64,000 nucleotides of DNA. It comes from Corynebacterium sp. P3-F1. Lineage in GTDB: Bacteria > Actinomycetota > Actinomycetes > Mycobacteriales > Mycobacteriaceae. The number at the start of each line of letters is the position of its first letter. Position 1 is the stretch's first letter. Position numbers and translations under genes: made by a program. Below, piece after piece: positions 1 through 9,461 of this stretch. Under the pieces are notes generated by a model. The model was not told the DNA's origin. It ran no database searches and was given only the letters and a program-made list of their open reading frames with translations. The stretch covers positions 372,001-436,000 of the forward strand of contig NZ_CP129965.1 in assembly GCF_030503635.1 (NCBI RefSeq), in the 5' to 3' direction.

Positions 1-682
1 CCTCGTACTTTTTCGGGTACAAGATGGCAAAGGAGAGATCCTCCAGCTCCCACTTCACCGTCGCCATACCGAGCCGGTGAGCCAGCGGTGCAATGACTTC
101 GAGCGTCTCACGCGCCTTCTTCTGCTGCTTCTCCGGAGGCAGGAAGCGCATGGTGCGCATGTTGTGCAGCCGGTCGGCCACCTTGATCACCAAAACCCGC
201 GGATCCTGGGACATGGCCACGATCATCTTTCGGATTGTCTCCGCCTCGGCCGCGGCCCCGAGTGCGACCTTGTCCAGCTTGGTCACACCGTCCACAAGCC
301 GCGCCACTTCCGGGCCGAAGTCATTTGTCAAGTCATCGAGCGAATACTCGGTGTCCTCGACCGTGTCGTGCAGCAGCGCCGCCATGATCGTGGTTGTGTC
401 CATGCCGATTTCGGCGCATATCGTCGCCACGGCCAACGGGTGAGTGATATACGGGTCACCCGACTTGCGCTGAACGCCCTCGTGGAGCCGTTCCGCGGTG
501 TCGTAAGCGCGGGAGATTTCCTCAGGATTCGCCTTCGGGTGGTACTTCCGGTGAATCGAGTACAAAGGCTCGATCACTGGGTTCGTTTTGGGCCGCCCTC
601 CTGTGAGCGAGCGGGCGAGCCTCGCCGACACGCTGCGCATCGACGCGCCCGAACGCCGTTGCGGTCTGTCTTGGGACGTCAT
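1..682 (-). CDS. rel: Bifunctional (p)ppGpp synthetase/hydrolase Rel, N-terminal part (cut by window edge)
   Basis: This is the N-terminal 227 residues of the long RSH enzyme that makes and degrades the stringent-response alarmone (p)ppGpp. It reads without a stop from the ATG at 682 to the window edge. The hydrolase HD domain is clear: a histidine near residue 81 (YITHPLAV), the metal-binding HD pair at about 105-106 in HDTVEDT, and the helix ending [10 protein letters not shown]. The visible part ends in the HD domain; the synthetase, TGS and ACT domains must lie beyond the left edge. It follows apt by 28 bases, and the secD-secF-dciAE-apt-rel order matches C. glutamicum. The start is supported by family alignment rather than a strong ribosome binding site. 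Confidence 0.95.
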   Translation of the reverse strand, partial: MTSQDRPQRRSGASMRSVSARLARSLTGGRPKTNPVIEPLYSIHRKYHPKANPEEISRAYDTAERLHEGVQRKSGDPYITHPLAVATICAEIGMDTTTIMAALLHDTVEDTEYSLDDLTNDFGPEVARLVDGVTKLDKVALGAAAEAETIRKMIVAMSQDPRVLVIKVADRLHNMRTMRFLPPEKQQKKARETLEVIAPLAHRLGMATVKWELEDLSFAILYPKKYE

Positions 683-710
683 GCGCCTACCTTAAGCCAC
701 GCGAACACGT

Positions 711-1289
711 CTACGCCGCGTTGCCCTCGCTCTGGTTGAGGACCACCAGCGGAATGCCGTCGAGACGCTCGCGCCCGCCCAAGCCCGAGACCTCGAGCAC
801 AACCACGCACCCCGCGACGATGCCACCAGCCTGCTCAATCAGCTCGCGGGCCGCCATCAACGTGCCGCCGGTGGCCAACACATCGTCTACGAGCACGACG
901 CGCTTGCCCTGGAGGTTCATTCCTTCGGCCGGGATCTCCAGCGCTGCCTCGCCGTATTCCAAGGAGTACTCTTGGCTGATCACCGGCGGCGGGAGCTTGC
1001 CCTTTTTGCGGATAGCGAGGATACCCAGGCCCATGTCGTAGGCGACGGCAGAGCCGAGGAGGAAACCGCGGGCATCCAGGCCACCGATCATGTCAGCACC
1101 GAGATCCCGGGATGCCTCAGCCATCTCAGAGATGACGACCTTCAGTGCTTCTCCGTCAGCCAGCACGGGAGTCAAATCCTCAAAGAGCACTCCCTCTTCC
1201 GGAAAGTCCTGCACATAACGCATGCGCGCGGCGAGTGCCTCACGCGCAGTCCGGTAAGTGGGTTGAGTGGAGTTCTCAGGAGCAGTCAT
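711..1289 (-). CDS. apt: Adenine phosphoribosyltransferase
   Basis: This purine-salvage enzyme of 192 residues converts adenine and PRPP to AMP in the cytoplasm. The PRPP-binding signature [13 protein letters not shown] lies at residues 131-143, and the type I phosphoribosyltransferase fold covers the whole protein, with GLDARGF near 70-76 in the N-terminal part. Length is normal for the family apart from a short N-terminal tail. It starts 3 bases after the stop of the preceding lipoprotein gene, so the two are probably co-transcribed, and it is followed closely by rel. The association of apt with rel is conserved in corynebacteria and links adenine salvage to the nucleotide stress response by position; a functional link is inference. 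Confidence 0.96.
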   Translation of the reverse strand: MTAPENSTQPTYRTAREALAARMRYVQDFPEEGVLFEDLTPVLADGEALKVVISEMAEASRDLGADMIGGLDARGFLLGSAVAYDMGLGILAIRKKGKLPPPVISQEYSLEYGEAALEIPAEGMNLQGKRVVLVDDVLATGGTLMAARELIEQAGGIVAGCVVVLEVSGLGGRERLDGIPLVVLNQSEGNAA

Positions 1290-1292
1290 GGG

Positions 1293-3053
1293 TTATTCGT
1301 CGTCCTTCCGTTCCGGCGTGGTTCCCAAACCGGGAACGTGCCAGCGGTCCATGTTCCAGCCGATCCCGACAGGGCCAGTGTAGACCACAACGTTTTTGAT
1401 GCTGTTGTCCACGATGAACGTGCGAGGCTGCGGGGACAGAGGAATCGACGGCACCTCCTCCCACAGGCGCTTCTCCTCGGCGCGGAGGCTCTGCAGCTCC
1501 TCTGACCGAGATGTCGCAGTCTCGTACTCCATCATGGGGTCCACCGCGCCAAGGAAAGCATCGATCTTTCCACCACGGTCAATCTCGCCCTGGTCGTTCC
1601 ACCCGGGTTCCTCGGTCATGAGGTCGCCGCGCGTCTTACCGTTGCCGGTCACGTCGGTGACGGTGATGCCAGCTGGCTCACACGACCTCTTGATCGACTC
1701 CACCATCGCGGCCAAGCGCTTGCTGGGCACCGGGTAACCAATCTGCAACTCAAGACCTTCGGCGACGCGCGCACCCTCAACATCGACGGCGAGATGCGGA
1801 TTTGCAATGTCGTCGAGATGCCGGGACATCGGGTCATTGTGTGTGAGCACGTGGACGGGCGACGGTGGCAATTCAATGCCGGCTTCGCGTGACGACGCCG
1901 CCGCGACACCCCGCAAATCCACGCACTTGGCCAAAGCCGAACGATTTTCCTGGTACGCCCATGGGCCCGCTGAGGCAAAGATCAGTGTGTCCGTCATCTC
2001 ACCGATGACGGTCTGGAGCTCCTGGTGGCTCTCCGGCGACTCCGGATCAACAGATTCAGTCGACGGTGTCTCCCCCGCAGCGCTTGCCTCGGACGCTTCT
2101 GCATCTTTACCGTCCCGGCCGGTCCGAACGTCGTCGGCGTTCGCGCCCTCGTCGGCCTCCGGTGGTGCGTTGTACCACTCCGGACTGTGGTTGTTTAGGT
2201 CCCCCACCATCAGCGCGCCGGCTTGCTGCAACTCTGCTGAATCCTTTGTGGACGGCCACACCACGATCTTGGGGACCTCTGGGGCATCTCCGTAGTACGT
2301 CTCGTTGGCCACGAGAACGACTTCGCCTTCTTCCCCAACCGACTCGATCTTGTACGGTCCGTACGACACTTGGAGCTCAGGATCGAATTTCTCCAGTGCG
2401 AACCCGAAACGCCACACCTGCGCAGCACGGCCCATGAGTTCAGGGTCGCCGGCCTCCAACGCCCGGGTGAAGTCAGCCGTCTCCATCCCCACGCGTTTCG
2501 CAATCACGTGAGCAGGAAGAACCGTGCCCGCACTAAAGAGCTCGCGCCAGCGTCCGCCCTTGCCTTGCTGGTAGACAACAGTGAACTGCTTCGAACCGGG
2601 CGTGCAATCAACGCGTTCCACGTCTTGCATCTGCGGCATATGGGACGCGAAAATCTCCGGGTGAGAGCCAGCGGCAAAGGCCAAGGCGTAATCATCGCAT
2701 GTCACAGGCACACCGTCAGAGAACACCGCCTTATCTGACAAGGTGTAAATCACCTGCCGCTGAGGAGCAGGCAGCAGCTGAGTGGAAACAAGGTCGGTGT
2801 TTGGGATCCGCTGACCCGAAGGCCCCGGAATGAACGCACCCGGAAATATGCGCCCGGACAGACGCTGCATCTTCAACGAGTCGCCGATCTGCGTGGCGGC
2901 ATTGGTGGTCACCAACGGGACCGATAGCTGGTAGCCAAAATAGTCCAGAGTGGTCGAGTCCTTCGGCGAATCTCCAGAACCCGAGCACCCCGCCACGAAC
3001 GCTCCCACGGCCGTCAACGCCGCGGCCAGCCGCACCAGATGCTTGCGTCTCAC
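1293..3053 (-). CDS. dciAE: Peptide/nickel-type ABC transporter substrate-binding lipoprotein (DciAE-like)
   Basis: The 586-residue exported lipoprotein has a signal peptide with lipobox ending VAGC, so Cys23 is the expected lipidated residue anchoring it outside the membrane. The rest fits solute-binding family 5 (oligopeptide/dipeptide binding proteins). An acidic, Ser/Glu/Asp-rich insertion at about residues 300-345 is not part of the family fold. No permease or ATPase genes lie nearby: the gene is embedded between secF and apt, as dciAE is in C. glutamicum. It may be an orphan binding protein serving a distant transporter or may have another envelope role. The class is well supported; the substrate is unknown. 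Confidence 0.88.
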   Translation of the reverse strand: MRRKHLVRLAAALTAVGAFVAGCSGSGDSPKDSTTLDYFGYQLSVPLVTTNAATQIGDSLKMQRLSGRIFPGAFIPGPSGQRIPNTDLVSTQLLPAPQRQVIYTLSDKAVFSDGVPVTCDDYALAFAAGSHPEIFASHMPQMQDVERVDCTPGSKQFTVVYQQGKGGRWRELFSAGTVLPAHVIAKRVGMETADFTRALEAGDPELMGRAAQVWRFGFALEKFDPELQVSYGPYKIESVGEEGEVVLVANETYYGDAPEVPKIVVWPSTKDSAELQQAGALMVGDLNNHSPEWYNAPPEADEGANADDVRTGRDGKDAEASEASAAGETPSTESVDPESPESHQELQTVIGEMTDTLIFASAGPWAYQENRSALAKCVDLRGVAAASSREAGIELPPSPVHVLTHNDPMSRHLDDIANPHLAVDVEGARVAEGLELQIGYPVPSKRLAAMVESIKRSCEPAGITVTDVTGNGKTRGDLMTEEPGWNDQGEIDRGGKIDAFLGAVDPMMEYETATSRSEELQSLRAEEKRLWEEVPSIPLSPQPRTFIVDNSIKNVVVYTGPVGIGWNMDRWHVPGLGTTPERKDDE

Positions 3054-3100
3054 GATAATGTCCTCTTCCTTTTCCTATCTGTGGTCCTAGCCGCCGCGCC

Positions 3101-4348
3101 TTAGTTCTGATTCGGACGCCACGTCGCGGCCGAATGGCGGGACTGCTCTGCCGATGTGTCGTGCCCGCTCCACGGGGAGGAAACAGTGCGCTTGGCAGTA
3201 GCAGGGGCAGCACTATCTCCATCAGGCAGATCGGTGGCGGGATGAGCGGTGCCGTCGATAAGCGAGCCCCCGCTCTTTGCCGAGCGGTACTCGGCGACCT
3301 CCTTGTTGTGCTCCTTATACTTGCTTTGCGCGTTCGTCAGAGTGACCAGGAGGGATGTCGCGAGCAACAGAGAGGAGATGACACCCTCGACGACGCCGAT
3401 GAGCTGAATCAGTGCGAGGTCCTGCAATGTGCCCACACCGAGCAACCACACAGCCACGACCATGAGTGCGATGATCGGCAACGCCGAAATCACCGAGGTG
3501 GAGATAGAGCGCATCAGTGTTTCATTAACCGCGAGGTTCGCCTCTTCCGCATATGTGGACCGGCGTGAATCCAGAATGCCTTCGGTGTTCTCTTTGACCT
3601 TGTCGAAGACGATCACGGTGTCATAAAGGGAGAAGGTCAAGACGGTCAGCAGACCGATGATCATCGCCGGGGTGACCTCGAGACCGAACAGGGCGTAAAT
3701 GCCGAGGATGACCACACCGTCGAAAAGCAGCGCGACCATCGCCGCAATGGCCATGTTGCGTTGCAAACGGATTGCGACATAAACCGCGGCGGTGACCAGG
3801 AAGATCAGCATGGACAGCAGCATCCGGTTGGTGATCGTCGAGCCCCACGACTCGGAAACCGTGGAATCACCGATAGCGTCCGGAGACGGATCACCCGATG
3901 CGTCGAGCGGCTTGTACTCGTTGTAGATCGCCTCACGAGCACTGTCGATCTGCTCCTGCGACAAGTGCTCGGAGTTGATCTCCAAGGTGCGGGAGTCCCC
4001 CGCACCCACGATTTGCGTCAGCTCCGGAGTCACACCCGTGGCGTCGACGAAGGTCTCCTCGACCTGCTCGGCGACGAGGTCGCCCGCGGGCATGGACATC
4101 TTCGTGCCGCCCTCGAAATCGATGCCCAGGTTGAAACCGCGCAGCAACATAGCCGCAGCGGAAAGAAGGACGAGGACAACAGCAATCGTGTACCACAGCT
4201 TGCTGCGGCCAACGAAGTCGATGGCGCCCTTGCCTTCATAGAGACGTTCGATGCCCCTTGCATGCGTTGCCGTCTCAGTTTCGGTGTCGATCTGGTGTGC
4301 GCCGTCGCTTGCCGGCGACGGGGTGGCGGAGTTCAGTGAGGTGCTCAT
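3101..4348 (-). CDS. secF: Protein translocase subunit SecF
   Basis: This is a 415-residue inner-membrane partner of SecD that uses the proton motive force to help pull proteins out through SecYEG. The first membrane segment is at about residues 50-70, followed by the family motif DFEGGT (about 79-84), an extracytoplasmic domain, and a cluster of five more membrane helices from about 180 to 320 with the conserved LTVLTFSLYDTVIVFDKVKE region. The C-terminal 60 residues are a polar cytoplasmic tail. It begins 2 bases after the secD stop, so the pair is translationally close. A copy of the dispersed GTCGATAAGC motif lies within its 3' end at 3254-3263. Confidence 0.96.
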   Translation of the reverse strand: MSTSLNSATPSPASDGAHQIDTETETATHARGIERLYEGKGAIDFVGRSKLWYTIAVVLVLLSAAAMLLRGFNLGIDFEGGTKMSMPAGDLVAEQVEETFVDATGVTPELTQIVGAGDSRTLEINSEHLSQEQIDSAREAIYNEYKPLDASGDPSPDAIGDSTVSESWGSTITNRMLLSMLIFLVTAAVYVAIRLQRNMAIAAMVALLFDGVVILGIYALFGLEVTPAMIIGLLTVLTFSLYDTVIVFDKVKENTEGILDSRRSTYAEEANLAVNETLMRSISTSVISALPIIALMVVAVWLLGVGTLQDLALIQLIGVVEGVISSLLLATSLLVTLTNAQSKYKEHNKEVAEYRSAKSGGSLIDGTAHPATDLPDGDSAAPATAKRTVSSPWSGHDTSAEQSRHSAATWRPNQN

Positions 4349-4350
4349 TG

Positions 4351-6378
4351 TTATTTCTCCTCTTCCCTGGGTGCCGTGGGCGTGACGGCGTCATTGTCCG
4401 TGTCAAACGGCTCTGCGCCGATCCTGTCGGCGACAACCGTGGTGGTTCCGTTCGCGGCCGCTGGCTCCGCCGGTGCGGAATGCTCCGAGGCGACCACAGA
4501 CGAAGCTGCGGCGCGTTTCTTTGTGCGTGCCGCAACCGGCTTGGAGCGGCCAGCCTCGAACGCCTTGCCCATACCGTTGACCGAGGGCTTGGCCCAAAAC
4601 GCGCTGCGGGAGGCCAGAATCATCAGCGGTGCGGTGACCAGGAACGTGACCAAGAGGTCAAAGACTGTGGTCAGGCCCATGGTGAACGCGAAGCCCTTGA
4701 CCTCGCCGACAGCCAGGAAATAAATCACAACTGCACCGATCAGCGTGACCATATTGCCTGTGACAATGGTGCCCTTGGCGCGATCCCAACCATTCATCGT
4801 CGCTGAACGGAAAGTCCTTCCGCGGCGCACTTCGTCCTTGATGCGCTCATAGAGAACCACAAACGAGTCCGCAGTTGTACCAATACCGATAATCAGACCG
4901 GCCACCCCCGAAAGGTCGAGCGTGTAGCCGATCCACCGGCCCAGAAGAACGAGAGCGCCATACACGAGTGCACCTGCGGCGAACAACGTGAACAGCGAAA
5001 TCAGACCGTACAGGCGGTAGTACACAAAGACGAAGATGGAAACGAGAGCCAGACCGACCAAGCCCGCAATGATGCCTGCCTTCAACGACGCAATGCCCAA
5101 TGACGGCGGAACCGTCAGAGCCGTGCCGCCGGGCTCGCCGTTCTCGCCGGCGAAGGACAGCGGGAGCGCACCGTAACGGAGGTTATTAGCCAGATTCTCC
5201 GCTTCCTCCTGAGTGAACTGGCCGGTGATCGAGGTGGTCGAGCCCACCGGTGTCGGAGACTGGATCTGCGGCGCGGAAATCACCTGAGAGTCCAGAGTGA
5301 TGGCGATCTGCTGCTGCAGCATCGCGGCAGTAAGCTCCGCCCACGTGGACGAGCCGTTGTGCTCTCCGTCCTGCTTGAACGCGAAGTTGATCTCCATCTG
5401 GCCGGTCTGAGAGTTGAATCCGCCGGTTATCGGACGGTTCGTGTCAATCTCACTACCCGTCAGACGCGGACCGTTGGGATCCTCGACGCCCTGAAGCAGC
5501 GGAACCGGGTCGAGGAGCAGAGGCTGACCCGAGTTCGAATCGCAGGCAACGAGAGGACGGGCCGGATCGTCAGTACCGGCCAAGGGGTCGACCGGAGCGG
5601 GCCTCTCAGGCTCAGCAGGCGTGCACTTCATCAACCATGACGCAGCCTGCAGCTTCGTCGGATCCTCAGACTGGCGGTCCTCCCGCAGCATCGCTGTCGC
5701 TTCTTGGCGGAAATCTGCCGCCTCGAGGCTGTTATCCGGCTCCGGCTTCGGTTCCGACGTGATCTGCGGGACCTCAATTGGCTCCACGTTGGTCGTCGTC
5801 TGGCCTTCGCCACCCTGTTCCTCTTGCGCCTTGTTCAACGCGTCCACCTGCTGGTTGAACGTGTCAGCGAACTGCTGCATCGTCGCCTGAGCATCATCCT
5901 TGGAGATAACACGGTACTCGACCCAGCGGTTAGCCATGTCCTGCATCACCTGCGGGAAAGACACCACGTCCGCCTGCTGGTTGGGTTGAGCCACCGGACG
6001 GAACATCAACTGGGATGTCTGACCGATGTTTCGGACGTCTGCGGAATCCTCGCCCGAAACAGTGATCACGAGCGTGTTGCCGTCAACGACCACGTTCGCG
6101 TCCGAGACACCCATGCCGTTCACGCGGTTCTCAAGAATGGTGCGTGCCTGGTCCAGCTGTTCCTTTGTCGGCTCTTCACCCTGCGGCACGAGCGTGACGC
6201 GGGTACCACCACGAAGGTCGATACCCAGTTTCGGCGTCGCCTCACGGTCCCCCGTAAGGAACACGAGAGCGTAAGTGGTCACCAAAATGAGTGCGAACAG
6301 CGCGAGTGCGCGCTTGGGCCAAGCCCGCTTCGATCCTCCCTCGCGGGCTGGTCGCCTACCTGCTGTTTTCGAAGTCAC
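4351..6378 (-). CDS. secD: Protein translocase subunit SecD
   Basis: SecD is the larger subunit of the SecDF translocation motor. I place the start at the GTG at 6378 (VTSKTAGRRPA..), because a GAGGAG ribosome binding site lies 9 bases upstream and the extra 16 codons further upstream look like leader. That gives 675 residues. A membrane helix at about residues 20-40 precedes the LGIDLRGGTRV motif. A long extracytoplasmic region with a Gln/Glu-rich insertion follows, then five membrane helices in the C-terminal third including the GLIIGIGTTADSFVVLYERI segment. An Ala-rich cytoplasmic tail closes the protein. It follows yajC after a 257-base gap containing two stem-loops. Confidence 0.95.
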   Translation of the reverse strand: MTSKTAGRRPAREGGSKRAWPKRALALFALILVTTYALVFLTGDREATPKLGIDLRGGTRVTLVPQGEEPTKEQLDQARTILENRVNGMGVSDANVVVDGNTLVITVSGEDSADVRNIGQTSQLMFRPVAQPNQQADVVSFPQVMQDMANRWVEYRVISKDDAQATMQQFADTFNQQVDALNKAQEEQGGEGQTTTNVEPIEVPQITSEPKPEPDNSLEAADFRQEATAMLREDRQSEDPTKLQAASWLMKCTPAEPERPAPVDPLAGTDDPARPLVACDSNSGQPLLLDPVPLLQGVEDPNGPRLTGSEIDTNRPITGGFNSQTGQMEINFAFKQDGEHNGSSTWAELTAAMLQQQIAITLDSQVISAPQIQSPTPVGSTTSITGQFTQEEAENLANNLRYGALPLSFAGENGEPGGTALTVPPSLGIASLKAGIIAGLVGLALVSIFVFVYYRLYGLISLFTLFAAGALVYGALVLLGRWIGYTLDLSGVAGLIIGIGTTADSFVVLYERIKDEVRRGRTFRSATMNGWDRAKGTIVTGNMVTLIGAVVIYFLAVGEVKGFAFTMGLTTVFDLLVTFLVTAPLMILASRSAFWAKPSVNGMGKAFEAGRSKPVAARTKKRAAASSVVASEHSAPAEPAAANGTTTVVADRIGAEPFDTDNDAVTPTAPREEEK

Positions 6379-6428
6379 GTACGAGCTCTCCTCATTAACC
6401 TGCTCTATCCACCCAGGCGGTTGCATGT

Positions 6429-6454
6429 CCGCAGGCGTGGCCGCACGCCTGCGG
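6429..6454. other. Perfect 11-bp stem-loop in the secD leader
   Basis: CCGCAGGCGTG and CACGCCTGCGG form a perfect 11-bp inverted repeat around a 4-base loop. It sits about 50 bases upstream of the secD start codon, on the transcribed side. A weaker outer pairing (TTGCA.. with ..TGCAA) could extend it. No U-run follows, so it is not a standard terminator; it could be an mRNA stability or attenuation element. Confidence 0.5.
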
Positions 6455-6578
6455 GGTTACCCGTGCAAGGTGGTCCTTGTCGTCTCTTCCCGCCTAGCGC
6501 ACGGCTGCGCAGCCGCACCAGCTCCAGTCCGGGAAAGGTCCAGTCAGTGATCGTACGTCATGGACGCGGAAATGATTA

Positions 6579-6613
6579 AGCTCGGCGTGCCCTTTTTCTT
6601 TGCACACCGAGCT
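6579..6613 (-). terminator. Stem-loop after yajC
   Basis: AGCTCGGCGTGC and GCACACCGAGCT pair over 12 positions with one mismatch around a T-rich loop of 11 bases. It lies 23 bases downstream of the yajC stop on the minus strand. The tract after the stem (TTAATCATTT on the minus strand) is only moderately T-rich, so it may be a weak or partial terminator between yajC and secD. Confidence 0.45.
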
Positions 6614-6635
6614 ATCTCACACACTCACGGACGTT

Positions 6636-7004
6636 CTAGCGCACCTCATCCTCCGGGTCACGGCCCGTGAGACTACCGGTGACGTTGTTTTGCTGCCCTT
6701 CTGCCGGGGCTTCGGCAGGATCTGCGGGTTCGGCGGGTTCTGCAGGTTGGGCGTCAAGCACCTTGTACACGCCTTCACGCTCCATCGTAGCCACCACGCC
6801 CGCGGCGAGTTCAACATCCACAGTGGTCTCGCCCGCGGCGACAATCCGGCCATGGAACCCGGACACCGTGATGATCCGATCGCCGGGCTGGGCCGCCGCC
6901 TGCACCGCGCGGGCCTTCTCCACCCGCTTCCGGTTCGTGCGCGACAGGAGAATGCCGGGCAACGCGAACAGGACGAAGACTAGGAGAATCAGTAGGTATT
7001 CCAT
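6636..7004 (-). CDS. yajC: Preprotein translocase subunit YajC
   Basis: YajC is a small single-pass membrane protein that associates with SecDF. The N-terminus MEYLLILLVFVLFALPGILL is one hydrophobic helix, followed by a basic stretch (RTNRKRVEKAR) and the conserved soluble YajC core with PGDRIITVSGFHGRIV and YKVLDAQ. The tail from about residue 90 is rich in Ala, Pro and Glu. I prefer the ATG at 7004 (122 residues). An in-frame GTG at 7022 would add six residues, and neither start has a clear ribosome binding site. It lies between ruvB and secD, the usual actinobacterial arrangement. Confidence 0.9.
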   Translation of the reverse strand: MEYLLILLVFVLFALPGILLSRTNRKRVEKARAVQAAAQPGDRIITVSGFHGRIVAAGETTVDVELAAGVVATMEREGVYKVLDAQPAEPAEPADPAEAPAEGQQNNVTGSLTGRDPEDEVR

Positions 7005-7056
7005 GGTGAACCATTGTGACACACCGCCGCGAAACCATTGCTTCGCTCTCGTGAAC

Positions 7057-8133
7057 TTAATAGAGGTGCAACTGTCCCGGCGCCTCCGGCGGAGGTGTCA
7101 TTCCGAGATGGTGCCATGCGGCAGCGGTGGCCACGCGGCCGCGACCTGTGCGGGCCATGAGGCCGGCGCGCACGAGGTACGGTTCGCACACTTCCTCCAC
7201 GGTGGATGGTTCCTCCCCCACCGCGATGGCTAACGTGGACACACCGACAGGTCCGCCGCCATGGCTGCGGATCAAAGAGTCCAGCACCGCCCGGTCGAGC
7301 CGGTCCAGCCCGAGCTCATCCACGTCGAAGACATCCAGCGCTTGCTGCGCCGCCTCGACCGTGACCGTCCCGTCACCGTTGACCTCCGCCCAATCACGGA
7401 CACGGCGCAGAAGACGGTTGGCAATGCGCGGGGTGCCACGCGAACGTGAACCGATCTCCACGGCCGCATCATGCTCGATCTCGACCCCGAGAATCGAGGC
7501 TGCGCGCGTGATCACGTGCGTCAGATCCTCGACACCGTAGAACTCCATCTGCGCTGTGAAACCGAAGCGGTCGCGCAACGGGCCCGTGAGCATGCCCGCT
7601 CGAGTGGTCGCGCCCACGAGAGTGAAGGGCGGGATTTCCAGGGGAATCGAGGTTGCGCCTGGCCCCTTGCCTACAATGACGTCGATGCGGAAATCCTCCA
7701 TGGCCATGTAGAGCATTTCCTCGGCCGGACGCGCAATACGGTGGATCTCGTCGATGAAGAGCACGTCGCCTTCCATCAGGTTCGACAGCATCGCTGCCAG
7801 ATCGCCAGCACGCTCGAGTGCAGGACCGGAGGTCATGCGTAGCGACGTCCCGAGTTCCTGCGCCACGATCATCGCCATCGTGGTCTTTCCCAGCCCCGGC
7901 GGCCCGGAAAGCAGAATGTGATCGGGGGTGACGTTGCGCTTCTTAGCTCCGGTGAGTACCAGGCCAAGCTGCTCGCGCACCTTCGGTTGACCGATGAACT
8001 CGTCGATGGACTTGGGGCGCAGGGATTTCTCAAAGTCTTGTTCCCCGGTGTGCTCATTCGCATCCACCGGAGAGTTCACTTGCCGGGCCAGGTCCGCCGG
8101 AAGTTCGAATTCTGTCTTCTCCACATCAGACAT
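7057..8133 (-). CDS. ruvB: Holliday junction branch migration helicase RuvB
   Basis: RuvB is the hexameric AAA+ motor (358 residues) that drives branch migration at Holliday junctions with RuvA and RuvC. Walker A is GPPGLGKTT and Walker B is LFIDEIHRI. The sensor region with GATTRAG is present, as is the C-terminal winged-helix domain with the conserved RTGRGRVAT segment. Length is typical. It follows ruvA by 44 bases in the ruvCAB order, so the three are probably one transcript. Confidence 0.97.
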   Translation of the reverse strand: MSDVEKTEFELPADLARQVNSPVDANEHTGEQDFEKSLRPKSIDEFIGQPKVREQLGLVLTGAKKRNVTPDHILLSGPPGLGKTTMAMIVAQELGTSLRMTSGPALERAGDLAAMLSNLMEGDVLFIDEIHRIARPAEEMLYMAMEDFRIDVIVGKGPGATSIPLEIPPFTLVGATTRAGMLTGPLRDRFGFTAQMEFYGVEDLTHVITRAASILGVEIEHDAAVEIGSRSRGTPRIANRLLRRVRDWAEVNGDGTVTVEAAQQALDVFDVDELGLDRLDRAVLDSLIRSHGGGPVGVSTLAIAVGEEPSTVEEVCEPYLVRAGLMARTGRGRVATAAAWHHLGMTPPPEAPGQLHLY

Positions 8134-8177
8134 CCGCTGCGACCTCCTTGACCGGCTTATCCACGTATCCCACGCGC

Positions 8178-8810
8178 CTACTTCTTACCTAATCGGTTGA
8201 GCGCATCGCGGAGCAACGCCGACGAGTCCACGGTCGCCACGGCATCCGGGGCCGGGGACTCCGCAATCACAGCGTCAACGGCTGCTCGGGAGCTCTTCTC
8301 CGGGAAGCCGAGCCCGACGAGCGCTTCCACCACCTGCTCGGTAGCCAAGGACGTGTCCTGGTTCTGAGGAGCCGCCGTCAGCGCGGCCGCGCCCGGCTGC
8401 GCTGCATACACCCCGGCCAGCTTATCTTTCAGCTCCAACACCAGACGGTCGGCCATCTTCTTGCCCACCCCCGGGATCGACTGGATCGTCTTCGAGTCCC
8501 CCGCGGTGATGTGTCCAGCAAGCTCCGCCGGTTCAAACACCGACAGCGCGGCCAACGCCAGTTTGGGGCCGAGCCCGGTCACCGTTGTGAGGCGGTGGAA
8601 CATTTCGCGGGCATCATCGTCCGTGAAACCGTAGAGGGTCATGGCATCTTCCTTGACCACCAGGGTGGTCAACACACGCGCTTTCTCACCCCGTGTCAAC
8701 CGGCCGAGTGTCGGCGGTGTGGCCAAGAAACGGTATCCGACTCCGCCACATTCGATCACCCCGTGATCCAGCCCGATGGAAACAACCTCGCCGTTGAGTG
8801 AATCAATCAC
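8178..8810 (-). CDS. ruvA: Holliday junction DNA-binding protein RuvA
   Basis: RuvA is a tetrameric protein of 210 residues that holds the four-way junction flat and loads RuvB. The N-terminal OB fold begins [10 protein letters not shown]. The central helix-hairpin-helix region contains [13 protein letters not shown] and [21 protein letters not shown] linker leads to the C-terminal RuvB-binding three-helix domain ([21 protein letters not shown]). Its start overlaps the ruvC stop by 4 bases (ATGA type), indicating translational coupling. Confidence 0.97.
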   Translation of the reverse strand: MIDSLNGEVVSIGLDHGVIECGGVGYRFLATPPTLGRLTRGEKARVLTTLVVKEDAMTLYGFTDDDAREMFHRLTTVTGLGPKLALAALSVFEPAELAGHITAGDSKTIQSIPGVGKKMADRLVLELKDKLAGVYAAQPGAAALTAAPQNQDTSLATEQVVEALVGLGFPEKSSRAAVDAVIAESPAPDAVATVDSSALLRDALNRLGKK

Positions 8811-9355
8811 AGTCCCTGACTCCTTCTTCCAGTCAACGCAGCAGCAGCTTGAGTGCGCGCGAGCAACGGGGCACGCCAGCAGTGACAGACAGCAATAGCC
8901 AGCGCATCAGCGGCGTCCGCTGGTTTCGGCGGCGCCCCCAAACCGAGAATGCGCGTGATCATGGCAGTCATCTGTTTCTTGTCCGCCCGACCGTTGCCTG
9001 AGATCGCTTTCTTCACTTCGGACGGGGTGTACATATAGACCGGAATGTCCCGCTGCGCGGCGGCGAGCACCATGACGCCCACAGCGTGCGCGGTGTGCAT
9101 CACGGTGGACACGTTGCTGCGCTCGAAGATTCGCTCCATTGCGATGACATCCGGCGCGTAGTCATCGAGCCAATCGTTCACGGCATTTGACAACCGCAGA
9201 AGACGTTCCGGCAACTCCGCGTCCGACGGAGTGCGCACCACACCGACCGCCACAGGAATCACCTGCCGGCCCTTGCCGGTCTGCAGCACAGAAAGACCGC
9301 ACCGGGTAAGCCCCGGGTCGATCCCCATCACGCGCAGCCCTTCTGTCGTAGTCAC
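8807..9355 (-). CDS. ruvC: Crossover junction endodeoxyribonuclease RuvC
   Basis: This is the resolvase of 182 residues that cuts Holliday junctions. The acidic catalytic residues of the RNase H-like fold are visible: Asp in [11 protein letters not shown], Glu in [11 protein letters not shown], and the DAADALAIA pair near the C-terminus. It is first in the ruvC-ruvA-ruvB operon and overlaps ruvA by 4 bases. A strong terminator belonging to yebC lies upstream, so ruvCAB should have its own promoter in the roughly 50-base gap. Confidence 0.97.
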   Translation of the reverse strand: MTTTEGLRVMGIDPGLTRCGLSVLQTGKGRQVIPVAVGVVRTPSDAELPERLLRLSNAVNDWLDDYAPDVIAMERIFERSNVSTVMHTAHAVGVMVLAAAQRDIPVYMYTPSEVKKAISGNGRADKKQMTAMITRILGLGAPPKPADAADALAIAVCHCWRAPLLARTQAAAALTGRRSQGL

Positions 9356-9399
9356 ACATTTGTTCTACCACACGGCCCCGTCACCGACCGGCAGCGACG

Positions 9400-9437
9400 T
9401 TGAAAAGCGAAAACGGACCCGGCCGGCACCGGGTCCG
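9400..9437 (-). terminator. Rho-independent terminator of yebC
   Basis: CGGACCCGG and CCGGGTCCG form a perfect 9-bp GC-rich stem (9414-9422 with 9429-9437) with a 6-base loop. Read on the minus strand it is followed by TTTTCGCTTTTC. It lies 24 bases after the yebC stop and separates yebC from ruvC. Confidence 0.85.
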
Positions 9438-9461
9438 CTCGGCCGTAGCCATCGCCGGGAT

